DNA of 64,000 bases. Source: Desulfospira joergensenii DSM 10085 (GTDB taxonomy: Bacteria; Desulfobacterota; Desulfobacteria; Desulfobacterales; Desulfobacteraceae). How positions within the stretch are numbered: position 1 is the first letter of the stretch; each line of letters opens with the position of its first letter. The translations under genes and the position numbers were made by a program. The stretch covers positions 1,240,001 to 1,304,000 of the forward strand of contig NZ_ATUG01000002.1 in assembly GCF_000420085.1 (NCBI RefSeq), written 5' to 3'. The notes beneath the pieces were generated by a model, which did no database searches, had not been told where the DNA came from, and saw only the letters and a program-made list of their open reading frames with translations. Shown one piece after another: positions 33,862 through 42,984 of this stretch.

Positions 33862-35775
33862 ATGACAGACAGCGACACCGTAAAAGAGACAAACGGCGAA
33901 GGCATCGTCATCCGGAAAAAGCTGTCCGGAAAAATGGAAACCCTGCTCTACTGGACCGGGGTTCTCATGGCCGCCTTCCATCTATGGGTCAATACCGTGG
34001 GGGTCATGCCCGAGATCCAGCGAAACGCACTCCACTTCGGGTTTATCCTGTTCATGGGATACCTGGTCTATCCCTTTAATCAGCGGTTTGCCTCAAAGCT
34101 GACGTGGATCGATTTTATCCTGGCAATCCTGTCCGTGTTTGCCGCCCTTTATCTCCTGGTTTTCGAAGACGCCCTCCATGCCAGGAACGAGGTCCCCATC
34201 CTTTCAGACCTGATTTTTGCCGGAATCGCAGTGGTCCTGATGCTGGAGATCACCCGGAGAACCGCAGGCTATATCATTCCGGGGCTTGCCGTTGTATTCC
34301 TGGGATATGCCCTCTGGTTCGGCCGGTACATGGAAGGCATGTGGAGTTTCCCCGGGGTGAGCCTTACCCGCATGCTCTACAGGATGTACTTTGCGCCGGA
34401 CGGAATCTTCGGCACCATTGCCACCATTTCCTCCACCTTTGTTTTCTTGTTCGTTCTTTTTGCCGCCTTTCTACTCAAATCCGGGGCCGGGGATTTTATC
34501 ATCCGGCTCTCCGTGGCCGCGATGGGGAAAATGGTCGGGGGACCGGCCAAGATGGCCGTGTTCGCTTCGGGTCTCATGGGGTCCATCTCCGGCTCTGCCG
34601 TTGCCAATACCGTGGGTACGGGCTCCATCACCATTCCTTTGATGAAACGGGTGGGCTTTTCCGCCCGGTTTGCCGGGGGAGTGGAAGCGGCCGCCTCCAC
34701 CGGGGGGCAGCTCATGCCGCCCATCATGGGGGCGGGTGCCTTTATCATGAGCCAGTGGACCCAGATCCCTTATCTCAAGATTGTTGGGGTGGCTGTTATC
34801 CCGGCCTTGCTCTATTTTCTGAGCGTGGCCTTTTTCGTCCATCTCAGGGCCAGAAAGGATAACCTTAAGGTGATGGAGGACCATGAAATCCCAAGGCTTG
34901 CTGATGTGCTCAGGGAAGGCTGGCACTTTTTCATTCCCCTGGGGGTCCTCATCGGCCTGCTCATGTCCGGGTTCACCCCCACCTATGCGGCCTGTGCCGG
35001 CATTGGTTCCATTGTGGGGGCTTCCTGGCTGAACAAGAAGACCCGCATGGGCGTAAAAGACGTTCTGGATGCCTGCGACCAGGGGGCAAGGTCCATGGTG
35101 ACCACCGGGGTGATCCTGCTCTGCTCCGGCATCGTCATCGGCGTGGTTCTCATGGTGGGGGCCGGGATCAAATTCTCCATCATGATCTCCGGCATTGCCG
35201 GGGGCAGCCTCATCATTACCATTGTCCTCATTGCCCTGGCCTCCCTGATCCTGGGCATGGGACTGCCCGTCACCGCATCCTATATCGTTCTGGCCGTGCT
35301 GGCCGCCCCCTCCCTGGAGATGCTGGGGGCCTCCCTCATCGGCGCCCACATGCTGATCTTCTGGTACTCCCAGGATGCCAATGTCACCCCTCCGGTCTGC
35401 CTGGCCGCCTACTCCGCCGCCGGCATATCCGGAAGCCCGCCCCTGGCTACGGGTCTGGAATCCTGGAAACTGGCCAAGGGCCTTTATATCATTCCCCTTT
35501 TATTTATCTATACCCCCATCCTTTTTGAGGGAAGTCCCTGGGAGGTGGCAGAGGTCAGCCTGTCGGCCGCCGTTGCCCTGTTCAGCTTTGCCGTGTTTTT
35601 TGAGGGATATCACCGCCGGCCCTTGAACTGGTTTTTCCGGCTGGGGTACGCAGGGGCCGGGGTCATGATGATCTGGCCTCTGATCTGGCTCCACGGGACC
35701 GGGCTGATCCTCTTTGTCCTGCTGGCCTTTGCCCAGGGCAGGGACTTAAGGGCCGGCCCATCCGTCCGGGGATAG
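33862..35775 (+). CDS. TRAP transporter fused permease (DctQM type, 4TM/12TM)
   Basis: 637 residues from ATG 33862. About 16 hydrophobic spans: a four-helix DctQ-like N-terminus fused to a DctM-like body, as usual for TAXI systems. Recognisable stretches are GLMGSISGSAVANTVGTG, PPIMGAGAFIM and DANVTPPVCLAAY. Works with the TAXI receptor just upstream, driven by Na+ or H+ gradients. The 30-nt longer frame lacks a better start. Confidence 0.93.
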   Translation: MTDSDTVKETNGEGIVIRKKLSGKMETLLYWTGVLMAAFHLWVNTVGVMPEIQRNALHFGFILFMGYLVYPFNQRFASKLTWIDFILAILSVFAALYLLVFEDALHARNEVPILSDLIFAGIAVVLMLEITRRTAGYIIPGLAVVFLGYALWFGRYMEGMWSFPGVSLTRMLYRMYFAPDGIFGTIATISSTFVFLFVLFAAFLLKSGAGDFIIRLSVAAMGKMVGGPAKMAVFASGLMGSISGSAVANTVGTGSITIPLMKRVGFSARFAGGVEAAASTGGQLMPPIMGAGAFIMSQWTQIPYLKIVGVAVIPALLYFLSVAFFVHLRARKDNLKVMEDHEIPRLADVLREGWHFFIPLGVLIGLLMSGFTPTYAACAGIGSIVGASWLNKKTRMGVKDVLDACDQGARSMVTTGVILLCSGIVIGVVLMVGAGIKFSIMISGIAGGSLIITIVLIALASLILGMGLPVTASYIVLAVLAAPSLEMLGASLIGAHMLIFWYSQDANVTPPVCLAAYSAAGISGSPPLATGLESWKLAKGLYIIPLLFIYTPILFEGSPWEVAEVSLSAAVALFSFAVFFEGYHRRPLNWFFRLGYAGAGVMMIWPLIWLHGTGLILFVLLAFAQGRDLRAGPSVRG

Positions 35776-35900
35776 GAGGGCAGGGGGTGGAGAAAGAACG
35801 ATTTAAAAAGATTCCCGGGCAGAAGGTCGGTGTTAAGATGTTCAACCCGATCAAGGGGCGGATCATCTCGAATTTGCTTCTTCCAGAATTACCGGAAGGC

Positions 35901-37181
35901 TTACATCAGGCCGAAAAATCTGGGAATGAAAAGGGATAAAGCCGGAAATGCTATAACCACCAGGAGGGTGAATATCATGGCAAGCACCATGGGCCAGACC
36001 GCTTTAAAGGTATCTTCCAGACGGATTTCTGCCAGCTGGGTGGTGACGTAGAGATTTACCGCCACGGGCGGGGTAAACTGGCCGATGGCCAGGTTAAGGG
36101 TCATGACCACGCCGAACCATACCGGATCCCACCCGTAAAGGTCCATGACGGGCAGAAAAATGGGCAGAAAAATATAGAAAATGGAGATGGCGTCCATGAG
36201 CATGCCCCCGGCAAAGATCAAAAGATTGATGATCAGGAGCACCACCCACTCATTGGTGCTGATCCCCATGACCAGTCCGGCCATGGCGTCAAGGACTCCC
36301 ACGGTGGAACCGGCCCAGGAAAAAAGCCCGGCAAAGGCAACGATGAGCATGACAATGGCCGAGGCTTCACTGGCATCGGCCAGGATCCGGTAAAAGCTTT
36401 TCAGGCTCAGGGTCCGGTAAATGACAAACCCCAGGAGAAGACTGTAAAAAACAGCCACCACGGCGGCCTCCGTGGGGGTGAAAACCCCTCCGTAAAGCCC
36501 TCCCAGGATGATCACCGGGGCCAGCAGCCCCCAGAAAGACTCCCTAAAGGATTTTCCCAGGGAGATCCTCTCCTCGCCCTCCTTTTCCGAGCCATACCCC
36601 TTTTTTCTGGCCATCCAGATGGCCGGGATCAAAAGGGACATGCCTGCAAGAAATCCGGGAACCGCTCCTGCCGCGAACAGGGCCGGTACCGAGGTGTTGG
36701 TAATGGCCCCGTAGATGATCAGGGCAATGGAGGGAGGCACGATAATGGCTGTGGAGCCGGCTGCGGCAATCAGGGCCGCGCTGTACCCCCGGCTGTATCC
36801 CTGGGCGAACATGGCCGGGATGAGAATGGCCCCGATGGCTGCCGAGTCGGCAGGTCCCGAGCCCGACACCCCGCCGAAAAAAACACAGACCCCGATGGCC
36901 ACGATGGCAAGTCCCCCTCTCCTGCGTCCCACCAGGATATTGGCGAACCGGATAATCTTCTGGGAAATGCCGCAGCGTTCCAGGATAAAACCGGCCAGGA
37001 TAAAAAGGGGTATGGCCAGAAGGGGGAATTTAGCGATGCCGGCAAAAAAGTTGGGAGCGATCACCGGGGTGCCCAGATCGGCAAGCCAGATGATCATAAA
37101 CGAGGGTACGGCCACGGCCACGGCAATGGGTGCCCCTAAAAGAAGGAGAATCAGAAAGGAGACAAAGAGCCCGATTCCCAT
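35901..37181 (-). CDS. dctM: TRAP transporter large permease DctM
   Basis: 426 residues with about 12 membrane spans. DctM signatures include GGVSGSGPADSAAIGAILIP near residue 85 and GVFTPTEAAVVAVFYS near residue 225. Forms the transport channel with DctQ, one base upstream. Third gene of a minus-strand dctPQM operon, separate from the TAXI system. Confidence 0.94.
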   Translation of the reverse strand: MGIGLFVSFLILLLLGAPIAVAVAVPSFMIIWLADLGTPVIAPNFFAGIAKFPLLAIPLFILAGFILERCGISQKIIRFANILVGRRRGGLAIVAIGVCVFFGGVSGSGPADSAAIGAILIPAMFAQGYSRGYSAALIAAAGSTAIIVPPSIALIIYGAITNTSVPALFAAGAVPGFLAGMSLLIPAIWMARKKGYGSEKEGEERISLGKSFRESFWGLLAPVIILGGLYGGVFTPTEAAVVAVFYSLLLGFVIYRTLSLKSFYRILADASEASAIVMLIVAFAGLFSWAGSTVGVLDAMAGLVMGISTNEWVVLLIINLLIFAGGMLMDAISIFYIFLPIFLPVMDLYGWDPVWFGVVMTLNLAIGQFTPPVAVNLYVTTQLAEIRLEDTFKAVWPMVLAMIFTLLVVIAFPALSLFIPRFFGLM

Positions 37182-37182
37182 A

Positions 37183-37656
37183 TCAGCTCCACCCCTTTAT
37201 GTCTTCTGCTATGGTCTGGATGATCCGTCCCACGATCATGACGCATCCGATGGGAATACAGACCGTATAGATCCACTGGGGAATATTCAGGGACTCCGAG
37301 GTGATTTCCAATAATCGTTCATCCATGAGCTGCATATGCCCGAGAACTCCGAGGACGGCAAACAGGCCTGCAGACAGCAGTCCGATGGCCACATGGAGAA
37401 CCCGGCGCAGAACCAGGGGAAACCGGTCCTGGAAAAAGAGCATGCTCAGATGCCGCCGGCGCCGGAATGCGCAGGAAGTGCCGAACATGGTCAGCCAGAC
37501 CAGGGCATTCACCTCCAGTTCTTCGGTGAATGCCAGGGGATATTGAAAAAGATAGCGGGTGATCACATTGGCAAAGGCCAGCAAGGCCATGATCCCGAGA
37601 AGAGACGCCCCGAGCACCTCCTCAATGTGTCCCGCTATCCAGCGCAGGTTAAACAC
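37183..37656 (-). CDS. dctQ: TRAP transporter small permease DctQ
   Basis: 157 residues from GTG at 37656, chosen because AGGA lies about 8 nt upstream and the start falls 8 bp after the dctP stop; a longer frame would overlap dctP. Four membrane helices with the DctQ features FANVITRYLF and EELEVNALVWLTMFGT. Membrane partner of DctM. Confidence 0.88.
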   Translation of the reverse strand: MFNLRWIAGHIEEVLGASLLGIMALLAFANVITRYLFQYPLAFTEELEVNALVWLTMFGTSCAFRRRRHLSMLFFQDRFPLVLRRVLHVAIGLLSAGLFAVLGVLGHMQLMDERLLEITSESLNIPQWIYTVCIPIGCVMIVGRIIQTIAEDIKGWS

Positions 37657-37664
37657 GGGATTTC

Positions 37665-38693
37665 CTAACGGGAGGCCTCGACAATGGTCCGGGCCTTGTT
37701 GACAAGGTCGGTGCCGATGACGGGGATCCATTTTTTATAGACATCCTTGGTTTTGGCCTTAAATTGATCCCGGGTGGCCCTGTCCAGTTCCACCACTTCC
37801 ATGCCGTTCCGGCGGAGGGTATCCAGGGCGCTCAGATCCGGGGCAATCAGTCCTTTCCGGACCACTGCCCTCTGCTCTTCTGTGGCTTTTACGGCCGCCT
37901 GTCTGATGACCTCCTGATCTTCGGGGGTAAAACCTGCCATGACCTTGTTGTTCACCGTGAGCATCAGAGGATCAATCACATAGCGCCAGATGGTGGCATA
38001 CTGATGAAACTGCCAGATCTTCACCGGTATCTCTATGGCCACAACCGGGTTTTCCTGACCGTCTACCACGCCCTGCTGAAAGGCCACCTGGGCATCTCCC
38101 CAGTTCATATTCACGGGATTGGCGCCCATGGCTTTCATGGTTTCAATGAAAATGGGGGTTCCCACCACCCGGATCTTCAGGCCTTCAAGATCCTTGGGCA
38201 CTTTAATGGACCGCCTGGAATTGGTGATTTCCCTGAATCCGTTCTCTCCCCAGCCCAGGACGGTTACCCCTTTGGCCTGGATCATGGCTTCAAGTTCTTT
38301 TCCCACCTCTCCCTGGGTGACCGCATCCAGGGCCTTGTAATCGGGGAAGAAAAAGGGCAGGTTGAAAAGGTTAAGGGGCTTGATGGTGGTGGACCAGTTA
38401 ATGGTGGAGGCAAAGCAGAAATCGGCCACCCCCTGGCGGTGAATCAGAAATTCATTGGTCTGTTTTCCGGCCATGAGAGAAGAAGAGGTATATACCTTGA
38501 TGTTGATTCTTCCGTCGGTCCCTTCCCTGACCAGCTCGGCAAACCGGGTGGCACCCGCTCCCCAGGGCAGCTTGGGGCCGACCACCACGCTCATCTTGTA
38601 TTCTTTTTTATACTTTGTACCTGCCAAAACGGCGGATGGGAAAACCATTGCCAGGCTGATTGCAGCAATGAACACCATCAGACGGATTCTCAT
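37665..38693 (-). CDS. dctP: TRAP transporter periplasmic receptor DctP
   Basis: 342 residues; ATG after AGGAGGTAAC. Signal peptide 1-24 (ending VLA-GT). DctP-family features: the carboxylate-binding Arg in GLKIRVVGTPIF and the following MNWGDAQVAFQQGVVDGQENP. Captures an organic acid for DctQM. Its promoter region carries a perfect 8-bp palindrome at 38732-38750. Confidence 0.94.
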   Translation of the reverse strand: MRIRLMVFIAAISLAMVFPSAVLAGTKYKKEYKMSVVVGPKLPWGAGATRFAELVREGTDGRINIKVYTSSSLMAGKQTNEFLIHRQGVADFCFASTINWSTTIKPLNLFNLPFFFPDYKALDAVTQGEVGKELEAMIQAKGVTVLGWGENGFREITNSRRSIKVPKDLEGLKIRVVGTPIFIETMKAMGANPVNMNWGDAQVAFQQGVVDGQENPVVAIEIPVKIWQFHQYATIWRYVIDPLMLTVNNKVMAGFTPEDQEVIRQAAVKATEEQRAVVRKGLIAPDLSALDTLRRNGMEVVELDRATRDQFKAKTKDVYKKWIPVIGTDLVNKARTIVEASR

Positions 38694-39004
38694 GTTACCT
38701 CCTTTATGAATTCCTCAACTTAAGGTTTGTGTATTCCTTAAAAAGGAATAAAATTTTGTTATGATAGTAAAAACAGGCAAATCCGTCAATATAAACAGGC
38801 TCGATCTTTTCATTATTTTGAGGAGGGAGAGATCCTTGGACTGAAACGGATAAGGATAGTAATCCGGAACCGTTAATCCGACCCCGGATTTTCCGCCTGA
38901 AGACCAACAGGTTTTCCCATTCTTGATTTTGACACGGTCAGGCAGATGGCCTATACTCCACGGATACGCGGGCAAGATTTTCCCACGGGCAAGGGGGATA
39001 TCCT
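38694..39004. other. Divergent intergenic region between dctP and the GalT-like gene
   Basis: About 310 bp, A/T-rich beside dctP. Apart from the palindrome at 38732-38750 and the ribosome sites of the flanking genes, I see no gene, repeat or clear promoter. Confidence 0.4.
38732..38750. promoter_or_regulatory. Palindromic candidate operator upstream of dctP
   Basis: TATTCCTT-AAA-AAGGAATA, a perfect 8-bp inverted repeat 39 bp upstream of the dctP start codon, in the promoter or leader. No T-run follows toward dctP. Confidence 0.4.
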
Positions 39005-40039
39005 TTGATTGAATTTAAAAAAGCAGAGATTGAGGCAGAGTTTTCAGATCCTTCGGGCAAGCCGGTCCAGAGGATTATCGAGGTGCGCACAGATCCCGTC
39101 ACCTTAAAAAAGTCCAGAATCACCCCCCACCGGTCCCTTGAAAAGGAACGGGGCACGGATCGGCTTTACTCCCCTCCTGAATCGGATCTCATTGAGGAAA
39201 AATGTCCCTTCTGCCCCGGAAACCGGGATTCCATGGTCCCCCGCCTCAAACCGGAGATCAGCAGAAGCGGACATCTGGTATACAACCGTTCCGTTCTTTT
39301 TCCAAATCTGTTTCCCTATACGGAATGGTCGGCCGTGTCCCTGTTTGACGATACCCACCATGTGGAGGTCGGCACTGCCGAGCCTGATTCCTACGGGGAC
39401 TGCTTCATCAACTGCTCCCGATACCTTGAACGGGTGATTCATACGGATCCCAGGGCCCATTACATGTCCATCACCCAGAACCACCTGCCCGGAGCCGGCG
39501 GTTCCCTGGTCCATCCCCATCTCCAGGTTCATGCCACCCGGGAGTGTTCAAATCTCCATGGTCTGATCCGGAACAGGGCCCGGGAATATGAGGCCGAGTA
39601 CGGGAACTCTATTTTCTCCGACCTGATCTCGGCTGAAAAAGCGGCAGGGGAAAGATATATTGGTGCGACCGGCTCATGGGAGTGGATTGCCGCCTTTGCC
39701 CCCTCCGGGTTCTATGAGATCTGGGGGATATCCCCGGACAATGGTTCTCTTTTGATCCCCCAAGAAAAAAAGGTCTGGCAGGATCTTGCCCGGGGCGTGA
39801 TTAAGGTCCAGCAATTTTATAAGAGCCTGAACCGGAATTCCTATAATCTTGCCCTCATCTCCGTTGAAGATGCCACTTCCTTCCCCAGTCTCAGGGTAAG
39901 CCTGACCGCACGGTCCAGCTATGCCCCCTGGGTGAGAAGCGATTTTACCGGGTTTGAAATCTCCTCCGGAGAGATGGCCACCTTTACCCGGCCGGAGTCG
40001 GTGGCTGAAATGGCCCGGAAATTCTGGCAAACTACCTGA
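39005..40039 (+). CDS. GalT-like nucleotidyltransferase/phosphorylase (HIT superfamily)
   Basis: 344 residues, TTG start with AGGGGG 7 nt upstream. GalT architecture: zinc pair C67-x2-C70 (CPFCPGN) and the active-site HPHLQVH with H170 (zinc position) and H172 (nucleophile position). Family reactions swap a nucleotide between sugar phosphates through a uridylyl- or adenylyl-His intermediate. No galK or galE nearby, so the sugar and nucleotide are open; an ADP-glucose phosphorylase-type role is an alternative. The nitrilase follows 20 bp later. Confidence 0.8.
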   Translation: MIEFKKAEIEAEFSDPSGKPVQRIIEVRTDPVTLKKSRITPHRSLEKERGTDRLYSPPESDLIEEKCPFCPGNRDSMVPRLKPEISRSGHLVYNRSVLFPNLFPYTEWSAVSLFDDTHHVEVGTAEPDSYGDCFINCSRYLERVIHTDPRAHYMSITQNHLPGAGGSLVHPHLQVHATRECSNLHGLIRNRAREYEAEYGNSIFSDLISAEKAAGERYIGATGSWEWIAAFAPSGFYEIWGISPDNGSLLIPQEKKVWQDLARGVIKVQQFYKSLNRNSYNLALISVEDATSFPSLRVSLTARSSYAPWVRSDFTGFEISSGEMATFTRPESVAEMARKFWQTT

Positions 40040-40059
40040 AAAACGAAAGGCGGAAAATA

Positions 40060-41001
40060 ATGAAACCAGTCAGAGTGTCTGTTGTCCAGGCCGCGCCTGT
40101 CTTATTTGATAAGGCGGCCACCAGTGAAAAGGTTGTTGAGTTGATTCGGCAGGTCCGGCAGGAGAAGAGTCAACTGGCTCTCTTTCCCGAGGCCTTTATC
40201 CCGGCCTATCCCCGGGGATTCAGCTTCGGCATGAAAATAGGCTCCAGGAGCGAACCGGGCCGGCTTCTGTACGAACGGTATTGGAACAATGCCATTGAGG
40301 TCCCGGGTCCTGAGACGGATATGCTCGCAGAGACCGCCAAAGAGGCCGATCTGTTTTTATCCATCGGTGTCATCGAAAGGGAGGGGGACTTTGGCAGGGG
40401 CACATTGTTCTGCACCCAGCTTTATTTTGATCCCCGGGGCAATTTCATGGGAAAACACCGGAAACTCAAACCCACGGGATCGGAGAGACTGATCTGGGGA
40501 GAGGGGGATGGGTCCACTCTGCCGGTCTTTAACACCTCCATAGGCAGAATCGGCGGATTGACCTGCTGGGAAAATTATATGCCCCTGGCCCGGATGGCCA
40601 TGTACGGCAAGGGCGTTCAGATTTATATGGCGCCCACGGCAGACTCCAGGGAAACCTGGCAGGCAACGGTCCGTCACATTGCCTGTGAGGGCCGGTGTTT
40701 TGTCCTGGGGTGCAACCAGTACGTGACCCGTGACATGTATCCCAGGAATCTTGAGACCATTGAAGAACTGGATGACCAGCCCGAGGAAATCTGTCCGGGA
40801 GGAAGCGTCATTGTGTCGCCCTTTGGCGATATCCTGGCCGGCCCGGTGTTCGGATCCGAGGATATTTTGACGGCAGACCTGGATTTTTCCCTGATCACCA
40901 GGGGAAAACTGGATTTTGATGTGGCAGGCCATTATGCCCGGCCCGACGTGTTTCAACTGACCGTCAATGAGAAAGGGGCAAAACCTGTCAAGTTTGAATA
41001 G
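40060..41001 (+). CDS. Nitrilase-family carbon-nitrogen hydrolase
   Basis: 313 residues. Complete catalytic triad: E44 (FPEAFIPAYPRG), K135 (KHRKLKPTG), C169 (GLTCWENYMPLAR). The E-x-F-I-P-x-Y-P-R-G and CWENYMPL contexts are those of true nitrilases rather than amidases. It would hydrolyse a nitrile to an acid plus ammonia. Adjacent to the GalT-like gene and probably co-transcribed; the natural substrate is unknown. Confidence 0.9.
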   Translation: MKPVRVSVVQAAPVLFDKAATSEKVVELIRQVRQEKSQLALFPEAFIPAYPRGFSFGMKIGSRSEPGRLLYERYWNNAIEVPGPETDMLAETAKEADLFLSIGVIEREGDFGRGTLFCTQLYFDPRGNFMGKHRKLKPTGSERLIWGEGDGSTLPVFNTSIGRIGGLTCWENYMPLARMAMYGKGVQIYMAPTADSRETWQATVRHIACEGRCFVLGCNQYVTRDMYPRNLETIEELDDQPEEICPGGSVIVSPFGDILAGPVFGSEDILTADLDFSLITRGKLDFDVAGHYARPDVFQLTVNEKGAKPVKFE

Positions 41002-41211
41002 GATAATGAGATGAGGGAGTGGAAAAGATTTATTATCCTGTTTTCCGCCCTTCCGGGGGATTTTGATCTGATCCGCCGGAATCTGCCCATGCCGGCCACC
41101 TGACTCTGCTGTTCGGTCTTATCCGGGAAAGGGATCAAATCCAATCCGGAACTAATAAAGAGTTGGTAAAATAATTTTGAATTTGAGACTGGAAAAAGGA
41201 TGCATTTGAAC

Positions 41212-42015
41212 ATGGACATACTCAGCGATCTGCACACCCACTCCCTGTTTTCCGACGGAAGGGCCTCCATTGATACCATGGCCGGAACCGCTGCTGAAAA
41301 GGGCTTAAAAGTCATCGCCGTCACGGATCACATGCCCCTGCCCTTTGAGACCCGTTATGCCATGGATATGGATAAAATTGAGTTGTACCGGAACCAGATC
41401 CACCAGGCCCGGCAGAAGTACAAGGACCGGATCAAAGTACTTGCCGGGCTTGAAATGGAATTCTCCCCTGAACTTTCCGGATGGATTGAACCCATGGTCA
41501 ACCTGGGCTGGGATCACCTGATCGCATCGGTCCACGGCCTTTTTGTGGATGGAAAACCCCATCTGATCAACGGTAACAGACAGGAGTTTGACAAGGCCCT
41601 GTTTACGGTATTTAACGGCGACATCCAGTCCCTGTGCCGCCACTACTTCACCACCCTTCAGCAGGCCTTTGAAACCGGGTGGTTTGATGCGGCAGGCCAT
41701 TTGGATGTGGTCAAAAAACATAATGAGGGATTTTTCAGGGAAAGTGATCCCTGGTACCGGAAACTGGTCCTGGAGACCCTTGAGACCCTCAAAAAGATGA
41801 ATATGAAAATGGAGATCAATACCTCCGGCCTGATTCAATTCCCCAAAGAACAATACCCGAGCCTCTGGATCATTCGCCGGGCCGTTCAAATGGGAATCCC
41901 CCTGGTATTCGGTTCAGACTCCCACCGGCCAGATACCCTTGGCCAATCCTTCCACGCCCTGGCGGCCGGGATTTCTTTGGAGATGAAAAATCCGGCTGCG
42001 GTCTCTTCTGTCTGA
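41212..42015 (+). CDS. PHP-domain phosphoesterase, histidinol-phosphatase-like
   Basis: 267 residues from ATG 41212 (AAGGA 11 nt upstream; ATG 41200 has no spacing from that site). PHP metal motifs: DLHTHSLFSDG near the start, VTDHMP, GLEMEF, ASVHGL, AGHLDVVKK and the C-terminal GSDSHRPDTLG. Fits HisK-type histidinol phosphatase, but no his genes adjoin, so another phosphate ester is possible. Confidence 0.85.
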   Translation: MDILSDLHTHSLFSDGRASIDTMAGTAAEKGLKVIAVTDHMPLPFETRYAMDMDKIELYRNQIHQARQKYKDRIKVLAGLEMEFSPELSGWIEPMVNLGWDHLIASVHGLFVDGKPHLINGNRQEFDKALFTVFNGDIQSLCRHYFTTLQQAFETGWFDAAGHLDVVKKHNEGFFRESDPWYRKLVLETLETLKKMNMKMEINTSGLIQFPKEQYPSLWIIRRAVQMGIPLVFGSDSHRPDTLGQSFHALAAGISLEMKNPAAVSSV

Positions 42016-42105
42016 GGCCAGGATAATCCCGAAAAGCCGGGAACCTCTCTGTCCGAAGACTCTCTCTTCAGACCCATGCCGCCAAATCTGGAGTCCTGAA
42101 AATTC

Positions 42106-42153
42106 TTGACAGGGGTTTTTTAAAGGATTAAATTGTTAGACCGTTAAACAATT
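42106..42153 (+). promoter_or_regulatory. Sigma-70 promoter with overlapping GntR-type operator
   Basis: TTGACA (42106-42111), 17-bp spacer, TAAATT (42129-42134). An inverted repeat AATTGTT (42131-42137) / AACAATT (42147-42153) covers the -10 and start site; the core TTGTTAGACCGTTAAACAA looks like a FadR/GntR operator. Suggests autorepression of the regulator-activase-GRE operon. Confidence 0.55.
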
Positions 42154-42213
42154 AAAAAAGAGTACAGGTATCGGTCACGGAAAAACCCGGGGACAAGATC
42201 TCCAAGGAGAAAG

Positions 42214-42984
42214 ATGAATTTACAATTCAAAAAAATGAAACCCAAAAAATCCTACCAGCACGTGGTGGAGGAGATCCAGACCGCCATTGTCAACGGGGAC
42301 CTGGATTCAGGTGAGCGCCTGCCGCCGGAGATGAAGCTCAAGGAGATGTTTGACACCAGCCGGGGAACCGTCCGGGAGGCCCTCCGGGTCCTGGAGCAGA
42401 AGGGCCTGGTCAGCATCCGGACAGGGGTGAAGGGGGGCGCGGTGGTCAAGGAGGCCAATGCCGAGGCCATGACAGACAGCATCGGGATCATGATCCGTCA
42501 CCAGGGGGTCTCCCTGGATCATCTGGCCGAGTTCAGGAAACTCATGGAAGGGTACGTGGCCCGGGAGGCGGCCCGGACAGCCGGGAAAGGAGATGTCCGG
42601 CGGTTGAGATCAATTCTCTCCCAAATCAAAGATCTGGTCAACACCCGGCCCTCCGGCTGGGAAAAATTTCATATTCTGGACGCCCGGTTCCACCGGGAAC
42701 TGGCCCGGATCGCGGCCAATCCACTGATCGAAACCAATCTTACAGCCATCCATGAAAATATAGAGACCTATTTCCATGAGTACCTGCCATTCAGCCGGGC
42801 TCTGCTGGAAGAGGACTGCAAGGACCTGGAAGAAATAGTAAGGGCCGTTGAAGATAAAAATGAAAGAAGGGCTGAAGAGATTGCCCGGCGCCATGTCAGC
42901 CGGTTTTCTTCCCTCATGGAAAAGAACCTGGAAAACCGGGAGGATAAGAACCTTCCGGGAAAAAAAACAGGTTCCCGTGGCTGA
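42214..42984 (+). CDS. FadR-subfamily GntR transcriptional regulator
   Basis: 256 residues. N-terminal winged helix with the GntR signature (GDLDSGERLPPEMKLKEMF, TSRGTVREALRVLEQKGLV) and a C-terminal FCD ligand domain whose metal-type residues include D218-like acidic and His positions (DARFHRELARIAANP; RHVSRF). Likely controls the activase and glycyl radical enzyme genes that follow without a gap, responding to their substrate or product. Confidence 0.92.
   Translation: MNLQFKKMKPKKSYQHVVEEIQTAIVNGDLDSGERLPPEMKLKEMFDTSRGTVREALRVLEQKGLVSIRTGVKGGAVVKEANAEAMTDSIGIMIRHQGVSLDHLAEFRKLMEGYVAREAARTAGKGDVRRLRSILSQIKDLVNTRPSGWEKFHILDARFHRELARIAANPLIETNLTAIHENIETYFHEYLPFSRALLEEDCKDLEEIVRAVEDKNERRAEEIARRHVSRFSSLMEKNLENREDKNLPGKKTGSRG

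Noticed and set aside
34471..35349. 292-residue minus-strand frame across the TRAP permease
   Set aside because: Composition (His/Gly/Asp-rich) is that of an antisense transmembrane gene.
35787..35939. 50-codon frame after the TRAP permease, GTG start with AGGAGGG
   Set aside because: The ribosome site is good but it runs antisense into dctM and shows no recognisable fold; left out for lack of support.
37764..38723. 319-residue plus-strand open frame across dctP
   Set aside because: Shadow frame; the minus-strand dctP has a signal peptide, family motifs and a ribosome site.
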